Part shown: positions 45,548-52,592 of the stretch, one piece after another | How positions within the stretch are numbered: position 1 is the first letter of the stretch | Layout: the number at the start of each line of letters is the position of its first letter | NCBI GenBank assembly: GCA_016218725.1 | Contig: JACRDB010000068.1 | Location: 1 to 61,127, forward strand | Direction: 5' to 3' | DNA: 61,127 bases | DNA from: Deltaproteobacteria bacterium | Lineage (GTDB): Bacteria > Myxococcota_A > Polyangia > Polyangiales > Ga0077539 | Notes under the pieces: generated by a model | The model's input: only the letters and a program-made list of their open reading frames with translations | What the model was told of the DNA's origin: nothing | The model's database searches: none | Program-made: the position numbers and the translations under genes

Positions 45548-45586
45548 CGGAGCCCCGGGGCGGCTGGAGGCCCTGGAGTACGGGAG

Positions 45587-46231
45587 ATGACCCCCGTCAA
45601 GCCGCCTCCAGCGGTCGAACGGCATCCTGCGCCCGTGAGGATCTCGGTCACCAGCGGGTTCTCGGGCGCGGTCGCCGCGCTGGCGCTGTGCGCGGCGCCC
45701 CGGGAGGTGTGGCCTCAGACCGTGGTGGTCACCCAGCGCGTGGCGCTGAGCCCGCCGGGTGAGCCCGCCGCGCGGAGCGCCTTCGGCGGGGTGTTCCTCC
45801 GCCCGAGGATGGGCCCGGGGCTGGAGGTCCAGCGCAGCGCGCTCGGGGGCTGGATCGGGGTGCTCGCGGGGTGGGAGAACCGAAGGGGCCTCGCGCTCGG
45901 GCTCTCCCTCGGCGCCCGCTACCACGCCGCCGCGGACTACGGCCTCACGGACGTCGGCCTCGCCGGGATCTTCCGCGTGGCGGCGCTGCCCGCCGAGCGC
46001 TTCCACCCCTTCGGTGAGATTGGTCCGGCGCTCCATCTGTCGTCGGTGACCGCCTCCGGCGCGACGGACCGGGCGATCCATTTCGGCGTCGACGCGGCCC
46101 TGGGGCTCACCATCGACCTGTCCCGTAGCTTCGCGCTCGACCTCGCCGGACGCGGGGAGATCGTCGTCCGCGGCGCGGGCCCCGTGCAGGTGGTGCTCAC
46201 GCCCATGGTGGGCCTCGCGCTGCGCCCCTGA
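45587..46231 (+). CDS. Predicted outer-membrane protein
   Basis: 214 residues if translated from ATG 45587. A GTG at 45635 (VRISVTSGFSGAVAALALC) would place a signal-like segment at the N-terminus and is equally likely. The mature part shows beta-barrel-like alternation (GLEVQRSALGGWIGVLAG, LALGLSLGARYHAA, FALDLAGRGEIVVRG) and ends in LTPMVGLALRP. The last residue is not aromatic, unlike a typical barrel. Function unknown. It lies 39 bp after the Cys-rich lipoprotein and may be in its operon. Confidence 0.65.
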   Translation: MTPVKPPPAVERHPAPVRISVTSGFSGAVAALALCAAPREVWPQTVVVTQRVALSPPGEPAARSAFGGVFLRPRMGPGLEVQRSALGGWIGVLAGWENRRGLALGLSLGARYHAAADYGLTDVGLAGIFRVAALPAERFHPFGEIGPALHLSSVTASGATDRAIHFGVDAALGLTIDLSRSFALDLAGRGEIVVRGAGPVQVVLTPMVGLALRP

Positions 46232-46338
46232 CCCGCTGGGGTCCCTCCCCGACGAGAAGGCACCGGACCGACGCCGACCAATTGACCACGGTCATGACGG
46301 CCGCGGGCGCGGGGCGGAAGATCCCAAGGGAGGGTGCC

Positions 46339-46842
46339 GTGACCGACCGCCAGCCCGAGGCGTCCCAGAAGTTCGCGGTGCTGTGCGACATCGTGCGCGC
46401 GCAGCACTTCGCGTGGAGGCGGGCGGTCGAGGAGGCGTGCCCCTCCGTGGATCCGTCGGCGGTGGTCCTGCGGATGTGGCGCCTCACGGGCGAGCAGACG
46501 GGACGCGCGTACCTCCGGCGCATCGACCGGAGCCGCCCGCTGGGCCCGCAGCTCGCGCGCAGCATCGCGTGGAGCAGCCAGTGTATGGGTGAAGACGCGG
46601 CCTTCGAGCCCGGCGCCAGCGACGAGGAGGGGCTCGTGCGGCACCGGTCGTGCCCGTGGGACGCCTGGCACGGGCGCCACGCCCTCCGCGAGGAGTGCCG
46701 ACGAGGCTGCGACGAGTGGTTCCGCGCGACCTGCGCGGTGGTCGGCGCCGAGACCGGCACGGACGTGCGCTTCGAGACCCTGGAGAGCCTCCCCGAGGGG
46801 GGCGCGAGCTGCCTCCGGCGGATCACCTCGGCGCCGCGCTGA
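46339..46842 (+). CDS. Possible L-2-amino-thiazoline-4-carboxylate hydrolase-like protein
   Basis: 167 residues from GTG 46339, which has a good AAGGGAGGG ribosome site at 46326-46334. The C-terminal half has the Cys/Trp/His pattern HRSCPWDAWHGRHALREEC, CDEWFRATCAVV, then VRFETLESLPEGGASCLR. This recalls the ATC-hydrolase family (cysteine from thiazoline), but I cannot verify the match. No signal or membrane segment. The next gene begins 114 bp later on the same strand. Alternative: an unrelated small Cys protein. Confidence 0.55.
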   Translation: MTDRQPEASQKFAVLCDIVRAQHFAWRRAVEEACPSVDPSAVVLRMWRLTGEQTGRAYLRRIDRSRPLGPQLARSIAWSSQCMGEDAAFEPGASDEEGLVRHRSCPWDAWHGRHALREECRRGCDEWFRATCAVVGAETGTDVRFETLESLPEGGASCLRRITSAPR

Positions 46843-46955
46843 GGGCACCATGCCGAGCGCCACGGACCATCCGCTCCTCCGGCACGAGACGGGAGAGCTC
46901 GTGGGCCTCGGCGCTGAGCTGAGGACGTCGACCATGCGATCGTGTAGGTTGGAGC

Positions 46956-47381
46956 ATGATGGCGAAGCCGAAGCAGAAGACCAGGACGACGAAGGCGAGG
47001 CTGAAGACCGCACCGAAGGCGACGGCCGCGACGGTCGTGACGGTCCACGGCCTCGCGCCCTTCGGGCTCGTTGAGACGGGGCCTGGGAGGTACAGCCTGC
47101 TGCTCACGCAGTTCGAGCCTGCGTCCGAGGTGTTCGACGCCGCGGGCGTGGAGGGCGGGGGTTACTCGTGGGCGGGCGTCGCGCGCCATGTTACGACGGT
47201 CGTCGCGCCGGAGCTGGCCGAGGGGGTCGGCTTCGATCCCGAGGCGAGCATGTTCTGCGCGTACGGTGAGGACCGCGGGGCCCTCGAGCGGCTCGGGGTG
47301 GAGCTGGCTCGTTTGTTCCACGACAAGGCGGCGCTCGCCGCGGTGATCGAGGAGGTCGGCCCCGACGGCTTCGAGGATTGA
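46956..47381 (+). CDS. Imm51-family immunity protein
   Basis: 141 residues. The first ~22 are Lys/Thr-rich and possibly disordered. The rest matches the Imm51 pattern of polymorphic-toxin immunity proteins: TQFEPASEVFDAAG, EGGGYSWAGVARHV (67-79), FDPEASMFCAYGEDRGALE (93-111). Immunity proteins of this kind bind and block a cognate toxin's C-terminal domain. No toxin gene is adjacent: the nearest RHS protein is 39 kb away and its tip is different. It is therefore an orphan, which can protect against toxins of neighbours. ATG 46956 or 46959 are alternative starts. Confidence 0.8.
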   Translation: MMAKPKQKTRTTKARLKTAPKATAATVVTVHGLAPFGLVETGPGRYSLLLTQFEPASEVFDAAGVEGGGYSWAGVARHVTTVVAPELAEGVGFDPEASMFCAYGEDRGALERLGVELARLFHDKAALAAVIEEVGPDGFED

Positions 47382-47417
47382 GCACAGAAACAGGGCCGTC
47401 TCCCGGTGGGTGCCCTC

Positions 47418-48251
47418 TCAGGCCCCCGGGCGCACGATCCAACCCTCGAGCTGCACCCTGGCGGCCAGCGGGCCCGAGTACGGCGGCGGGGCCCACAGCC
47501 CCCGGGTGGCCAGCGCCGCGGTGACGCAGCACAAGACCGCGTCCAGGGCGTCCCCGTGGGTGTCCGTCACGCATGCGTTCACCACGAACGCGGGCACCTC
47601 CAGCCGGAAGCCCAGCGCGCCCACCGCGGCGGGGAGCCCCGTGAGCACCTGCATCCGCGCGGCGGCGCTGTCCGAGGGCGACGGCGCGGGCCCCCCCTCC
47701 GGGGCGCCGCGGTACGAGAGGTACGGCAGCCCGAGGAGCCGGAGGGTGCCCGTGGGCAGCGCCTCCAGCACCATGGAGCGCGTGGGGAGGAGCTCCAGGG
47801 TGTCAAAGGGCACCAGCGCGACGCGGTCCCGCAGCCCCGAGAGGATCCGGGCCAGGGCCCGGAGCGAGCGCCACACCGGCGGCCGCGGGGAGGTCACCGA
47901 CGGGGCCCCGTGGGTGAGCGCGTCGGTGAGCCTGAGGGCCCCGGGACACTCCGTGGCGAAGCGGGCCCAGGTGGTGTCCAGCTCCGCGGGCGGCGACGCC
48001 ACCAGGCGCTCCAGCACCTGCGAGCCGTTGGCCGCGAGGCCCACCAGGAGCTTCGCGAGGCCCTGCGGGACCCCGAGGGGGCAGTCCACCGCGAGGACCT
48101 TCGGGAGCTGGCGCCCGAGGGTGTCCGCCAGCGTGGCCCCCACGGGGTCCAGGCCCTCGACCACGAAGGCCCCGGCCCGCTCGGTGCCCCAGGCGAGCCA
48201 GGTGGGGTTCGGTGGCTTCGCGGAGCTGAAGCGCGCGCCGGCGATGTCCAT
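47418..48251 (-). CDS. DUF429 family protein (RNase H-like fold)
   Basis: 277 residues starting MDIAGARFSSAKPPNP. It has the N-terminal D-strand (MDIAGARF), the VLAVDCPLGVP block and the C-terminal THGDALDAVLCCVTAALA that mark DUF429, a family with an RNase H-like fold and a predicted nuclease role. The conserved Asp residues are present. The start ATG overlaps the stop of the epimerase gene (TAATG), so the two are coupled. No experimental function is known for the family as far as I am aware. Confidence 0.8.
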   Translation of the reverse strand: MDIAGARFSSAKPPNPTWLAWGTERAGAFVVEGLDPVGATLADTLGRQLPKVLAVDCPLGVPQGLAKLLVGLAANGSQVLERLVASPPAELDTTWARFATECPGALRLTDALTHGAPSVTSPRPPVWRSLRALARILSGLRDRVALVPFDTLELLPTRSMVLEALPTGTLRLLGLPYLSYRGAPEGGPAPSPSDSAAARMQVLTGLPAAVGALGFRLEVPAFVVNACVTDTHGDALDAVLCCVTAALATRGLWAPPPYSGPLAARVQLEGWIVRPGA

Positions 48252-49270
48252 TACTTTGTATAGCGCCGGCGCACGGCCGGGACGAGGTACTCGTCGAAGG
48301 CCCGGTCCACGCCGTAGAGCGGGCTCCAGCCCCAGTCCGCGCGGGCGCGCGCGTCGTCCACGTCCTCCGGCCAGGAGTCCACGATGCGGGCGCGCATGGG
48401 GTCCGGCTGGTAGGTGATCCTCCCCTCGGGGAAGGCCCGGAGCACCCGCTCGGCGATGGCCTCGGCCGAGAGCGAGAAGGCCCCGAGGTTGTAGCTCGGC
48501 GCGGTGAGGCCCTCCCGGGGCGCGTCCAGGAGCAGCATCAGGGCCCGCACGGCGTCAGGCATGGCCATGAACGGGATCGTCGCCGAGGGGCCCACGAAGC
48601 ACGTGTAGGGCCTCCCCTGCGCGGCGTGGTGGAGCATCTCCGGGCCGAAGTCACTGGTGCCCCCGGAGGGCACCGTGTCCGAGGAGATCAAGCCCGGGAA
48701 GCGCAGCGCGCGGAAGTCCACCCGCGGCGCCTGCGACTGGTGCCCCGTGGCGTGGTAGTGCGTGGAGAAATACCGCCCGAGGTGCTCGCAGTAGAGCTTG
48801 TTGCAGCCGTACATGGTCACGGGCACTGTGTGCTCGTGCTCCTTCACCCGCCCCGCGAGGGCCTTGGTGTGCAGGTCCGGCAGGCCGTACACCGCGATGG
48901 AGCTCGGGAAGATGAAGCGCACCGCGCGCCCCAGGCGTTGGGTCTGCTGCTGGGCCACCCGCAGGAGGTGCAGCGTGCCCTCCACGTTGATCTGGTGCGC
49001 CAGCTCCGGGTCCCGCTCGCCGCGGGTGGAGAGGAGCGCCGCCAGGTGGAACACCACCTCGATCTCGTGGTGGGCCGCGAGCTGGTCCAGGAGGTACCGA
49101 TCAAGGATGTTGCCCGCGTAGCTCTCCTGGCACAGGTGCCGGTGGCGCTCGGGCAGCGGGGTCAGGTCCAGGGTGACCAGCCGGTAGCGCCCCTCGGCGG
49201 CCAGGCGCTCCAGGAGCGTCCGCCCGATCTCGCCGTTGGCGCCCGTGATCAGCGCGACGAGTTGCGACAT
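48251..49270 (-). CDS. NAD-dependent epimerase / SDR-type L-threonine 3-dehydrogenase-like
   Basis: 339 residues from ATG 49270 (MSQLVALITGANGEIG). Extended SDR fold: Rossmann motif TGANGEIG (~9-16), SSIAVYG, and the catalytic YGCNK (Tyr-x-x-x-Lys). The C-terminal part (SYNLGAFSLSAEAIAERVL, then RIVDSWPEDVDDARARADWG) is typical of the bacterial short-chain threonine dehydrogenase group, which oxidises L-threonine. A UDP-sugar epimerase is the alternative. The TAATG overlap with DUF429 suggests a two-gene operon. Confidence 0.85.
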   Translation of the reverse strand: MSQLVALITGANGEIGRTLLERLAAEGRYRLVTLDLTPLPERHRHLCQESYAGNILDRYLLDQLAAHHEIEVVFHLAALLSTRGERDPELAHQINVEGTLHLLRVAQQQTQRLGRAVRFIFPSSIAVYGLPDLHTKALAGRVKEHEHTVPVTMYGCNKLYCEHLGRYFSTHYHATGHQSQAPRVDFRALRFPGLISSDTVPSGGTSDFGPEMLHHAAQGRPYTCFVGPSATIPFMAMPDAVRALMLLLDAPREGLTAPSYNLGAFSLSAEAIAERVLRAFPEGRITYQPDPMRARIVDSWPEDVDDARARADWGWSPLYGVDRAFDEYLVPAVRRRYTK

Positions 49271-49357
49271 GGCGCCGTCATAGCACACCAGCCCCCTCCA
49301 CCGCGCCGCGTGGTGCCCCACCTGCGGACCGCAAGGAGGACGCGCTACACTCCCGCC

Positions 49358-50593
49358 GTGCATCGATCCCTGGCCTGCGCCCTCCTCCTCGGGGGCTGCT
49401 TCCCTACCTTCCCCGACAGTTCATTACATCCCCGCGACGCCTCTCCGGGCGAGCTCTCCGCGGAGGACGTCGCTGCGGTCCCGGACACGGAGCCCGCGGA
49501 CACGCGCCCGGTGATGGACGCCTTGGACACCCCGGACGCGCAGGATACGGCGCCGCCACCTCCTGTGGACAGCGCGACGGACACCGCCGTCGCCCCGCCG
49601 GACGCCGAGGTCGACGCGCCGGAGGACGCGGCCATGGTGGACGCCGGGCGCCCGCTGGACCCGTGGGAGGCGCTCTTTGCGATGAACTTCCGGCCCAGCG
49701 CGTCGCCCACCCGCTGGGCCAACGCGCCGGACGCGGCGTACCACTGCCTGGCGGCGGCCAGCGCCCTGCGCCGGGGGCAGCGCGGGGCTGCGTTTACACC
49801 CGCGTTCCAGGCCCAGCTCCGGGACGCCACGGAGGCCTCCGTGCGGTGGCTCGCGGACAACGCCCCGCGCTGGGGCGGCAGCGGCTGGGGCCTCACCGCG
49901 GCCTTCGACGCCTTCGGCGACGGGACCACCAACCCCGCGGACACGGTGTACGCCTTCGAGACGGGTCTGGCCGTGTGGTGCCTCGCCGAGGCCGCGGACG
50001 TGCTGGTGGTGCCCATGCACCGCACGCGCGCCCAGAACGCCCTGGCGGCGTACCGCAGGGCCTTCGTGACGCGCGCCCAGGAGCCCCGCATCGGCTGCCT
50101 GGAGTGCGGGTACTTCTGGCACTCGCTCAACATGAACGACCACGGGCGCTTCGTGAAGTACAGCAACGTCGCCCTGGCCGTGGCCTCCCTCGCCGTGGAC
50201 CGCTACGGCGCCGACGCCACCGCGCGCTCCCAGGGGCTGCTCTCCGCGGGCTCCCAGCGCCGCGAGGTCCAGGCCGACAACTATGGCTACCTCGGGCGCT
50301 TCGATCGGCTCTACACCGCCGCCGAGGGACGCAGCTTCGACGACCACAACGCCTTCGAGGCCTACGCCCTCCTGCGGGCGGGGGAGCTCGTCGGGGACGA
50401 CGCCCTCCAGATGTACGCCCGGCTGCACTTCGAGGCCTACGCCGCGCGCGGGAGCGCCAGCCAGGTGGCCTACGCGGCGTGCCACTTCGCCCGCACGGTG
50501 CCCTCCGCGGACCGCACCTGCCGCGCCTACATCGACGCCAACGGCGCCACCAACGCCGCGGGCGTCGGGCTCGTGATGGACTACCGGAGGTAG
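49358..50593 (+). CDS. Lipoprotein with alpha-helical toroid-like domain
   Basis: 411 residues from GTG 49358 (VHRSLACALLLGGC), the point where a lipobox signal appears. A ~95-residue Asp/Ala/Pro/Thr linker follows. The C-terminal domain is helical with Trp/Tyr/Phe repeats (SVRWLADNAPRWGGSGWGL, YAFETGLAVWCLAEAAD, HNAFEAYALLRAGELVGDD). This pattern suits an (alpha/alpha)6 toroid fold, as in glycan-active enzymes and terpene cyclases. No catalytic residue is evident. AGGAGG occurs upstream at about 49335-49340 but is rather far from the GTG. It is divergent from the epimerase gene. Confidence 0.78.
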   Translation: MHRSLACALLLGGCFPTFPDSSLHPRDASPGELSAEDVAAVPDTEPADTRPVMDALDTPDAQDTAPPPPVDSATDTAVAPPDAEVDAPEDAAMVDAGRPLDPWEALFAMNFRPSASPTRWANAPDAAYHCLAAASALRRGQRGAAFTPAFQAQLRDATEASVRWLADNAPRWGGSGWGLTAAFDAFGDGTTNPADTVYAFETGLAVWCLAEAADVLVVPMHRTRAQNALAAYRRAFVTRAQEPRIGCLECGYFWHSLNMNDHGRFVKYSNVALAVASLAVDRYGADATARSQGLLSAGSQRREVQADNYGYLGRFDRLYTAAEGRSFDDHNAFEAYALLRAGELVGDDALQMYARLHFEAYAARGSASQVAYAACHFARTVPSADRTCRAYIDANGATNAAGVGLVMDYRR

Positions 50594-50598
50594 GGGGC

Positions 50599-51279
50599 CT
50601 ACACGGCCTTGCGCTGCGCGCGCTCCAACCACCAGCAGAGGAAGCCCACGAAGGGCGGTTGGTCACCCCGCGGAGATCGGTAGAGTTCCAGCAATCTCTT
50701 GACCTGTACCTTTGGGAGCGTTCTGGCTCCGAACCTCTTGTTCAACTCCAGCTGCACCACCGCGAGGACACGAGTACGACGCTCCCGGAGGGGCAGAACA
50801 TTCAGGTTCAACACTCCGTTGATCTCGTCCTGATGGTTCGGTCGAGAGGATCGCAACGTTCCGCCAGGTTCATAGAATAGACAGGCGATGTGGGTGGCGT
50901 TGGTCGGATCGATATCGATCGCCTGATCGCCCTTGGAAGAGTCGCAGTGTAGGACGTTGGCGCCCCGCCCTGACGGGCTCGAAAGCTCGCCGCGGCAGGC
51001 ACCGAGGAGGTTGGACCATTCCAGGTCGCGCGCCTCATCCATGCTCTGCGCGACGCGGTGTTCGATCTTCATGCCACTCGGGTCGCTCCTGATTCGATCA
51101 TTGCAGTAGCAGCAGACGCCGCGCTGTTCCAGCGCGAGAGCCTCACGTATATCAGGCTTGACTGCCTCAAAACCAGGACCGTCGTAACGCGCAGTCCGCG
51201 GCGGATCGACGCTGGTATCCAACTGCCGCGCGTAGGTCACCAGCGCCGAAGGCGGAGGCCCTTTCCGGATATGGATCAC
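50599..51279 (-). CDS. ptuB: PtuB-like HNH endonuclease of a Septu-type module
   Basis: 226 residues. An HNH nuclease with Cys pair C..C (Cys56/57, Cys59 in CCYCNDRI), His74 in MKIEHRVAQ, Asn90 in LEWSNLLGAC (Cys95) and HCDSSKGD (His111, Cys112). This is the pattern of the retron/Septu HNH family that works with a PtuA ATPase. Its ATG (51279) overlaps the stop of the ATPase gene (51276) by four bases (ATGA). Composition is less GC-rich than its neighbours, consistent with an acquired defence island. In Septu systems the ATPase-HNH complex stops phage; the trigger here is unknown. Confidence 0.78.
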   Translation of the reverse strand: MIHIRKGPPPSALVTYARQLDTSVDPPRTARYDGPGFEAVKPDIREALALEQRGVCCYCNDRIRSDPSGMKIEHRVAQSMDEARDLEWSNLLGACRGELSSPSGRGANVLHCDSSKGDQAIDIDPTNATHIACLFYEPGGTLRSSRPNHQDEINGVLNLNVLPLRERRTRVLAVVQLELNKRFGARTLPKVQVKRLLELYRSPRGDQPPFVGFLCWWLERAQRKAV

Positions 51280-52535
51280 AAACCGGCCTCGGCGAAGTCG
51301 AGTCTGGTGCGTAGGGAGAGTACGGCATCATCATGCTCGCTCAAGGTCACTGCGAGCCTGGTGAGACGCCCTCGAGCCTCATCAAGCTCAAGAGAGTCTA
51401 TCAACCTGGTGATCTCTGCGATCTCCTGAACCTGCTCCTCGGGACGCTCTGGCACTCCGAAGACATCGCGCAGGATCGCGTTCGTGTCGCGCCCTCTGGT
51501 GGCCTCCGTGAGCGCATGGGCCTCGAAGTCGTGGAGGAGGACGATGGACGATGCCGCAACGGAGGACAACACCTGAGGGGAGTGCGTCGTCACGATGAAC
51601 TGCACCTTCGGAAACGCTCGCTGCAGCGCGGGGAGGACCTTGCGCTGCCACGCGGGGTGCAGGTGCTGATCGACCTCATCGATCAGCACGATCCCCTCCG
51701 CCTGGCGGGGCTCGGCCTTCGGCCCATGCGCGGCGACGAGACGCCGCGCCAGATCGCCGGTCATGGCGATGAGGTTGCGCTCACCGTCGGAGAGTTGGTC
51801 AAGACGAAACTCGAGTCCGTTCTTGGTCACCACCATGACTGGTGTTGGTTTGCGCAGGATACGCAAGCGATCAAAGCCGGGCATGAGCTCAGCCACGGCA
51901 TCGCGCACGGCGCGCAGCTCGGGGTCCTGCGTGCTCAGGTCGCCCGTCGCGACGCGTTGTTCGTTCTCGATGTCCTCGTGCTCCTTGAACCACTCAAGAA
52001 ACCGAGCATAGCCTGGGTACGGTGCGAAGACACCCAGGTCTTCCGCCTCGGTTGGCGGTGGAGGCGCGGAGCGCTCCACGACAGCACCCCATCGAAATCC
52101 AGTCTTGGGCTTCCAATCGGGGAGCGTTGCCGTCGTCAATGAACGGCTGGCATCCACAAGAAACAGGAACAGGTGACCTGGCTCAAAGAAAATACCAGGG
52201 GGGAGAGCGACAAAGCTACCGGACCACGGCGTGCCCATGTCAGGCTTCTGGATGCAATAATCGAGGTGGAGACCCTGATGTAGAAAGGTGCCGAGGGCCC
52301 TCCCGCTCTTGGCCCCCAGGCGCAGGTCATTTGCGCCTGGTCGGAGCCAGGGCGCTGGTATCGGAGGAGTCCCTCCGTGCTGAATGGTCGAGACGAGACC
52401 CGCGATGGCTTGCAGGATGGTACTCTTGCCCGATCCATTCGCCCCTACGAGCACCGTAAGCGGACGATCAAGGTCGAGGTCCAGCGACACGAAGCCGCCG
52501 AAGTTCTCAAGCTGAAGTCGCTTGATCTGCATCAA
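51276..52535 (-). CDS. ptuA: PtuA-like ABC/SMC-type ATPase of a Septu-type module
   Basis: 419 residues starting MMQIKRLQLENFGGF, the usual N-terminus of SMC/ABC-like defence ATPases. Walker A GANGSGKST (31-39), signature LSDGE (248-252), Walker B GIVLIDEVDQHLHP (281-294), H-loop TTHSP (316-320). The segment between Walker A and the signature (about 45-240) is the coiled or insertion region. It has no TOPRIM domain, so it is not an OLD nuclease. Coupled to the HNH gene. No reverse transcriptase or retron RNA is near it, so it is the stand-alone two-gene form. Confidence 0.82.
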   Translation of the reverse strand: MMQIKRLQLENFGGFVSLDLDLDRPLTVLVGANGSGKSTILQAIAGLVSTIQHGGTPPIPAPWLRPGANDLRLGAKSGRALGTFLHQGLHLDYCIQKPDMGTPWSGSFVALPPGIFFEPGHLFLFLVDASRSLTTATLPDWKPKTGFRWGAVVERSAPPPPTEAEDLGVFAPYPGYARFLEWFKEHEDIENEQRVATGDLSTQDPELRAVRDAVAELMPGFDRLRILRKPTPVMVVTKNGLEFRLDQLSDGERNLIAMTGDLARRLVAAHGPKAEPRQAEGIVLIDEVDQHLHPAWQRKVLPALQRAFPKVQFIVTTHSPQVLSSVAASSIVLLHDFEAHALTEATRGRDTNAILRDVFGVPERPEEQVQEIAEITRLIDSLELDEARGRLTRLAVTLSEHDDAVLSLRTRLDFAEAGL

Positions 52536-52592
52536 TCAGGAAGCCTAACACACCCTCACGCCAGGTCCACCCCGCCCGCGTAGCCCTTCGCC

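Noticed and set aside
46589..47074. Plus-strand frame between the ATC-hydrolase-like gene and Imm51 (MPSATDHPLLRHETG...)
   Set aside because: Overlaps the Imm51 gene in another frame and becomes Glu/Asp/Arg repeats; at most a short remnant in 46850-46955.
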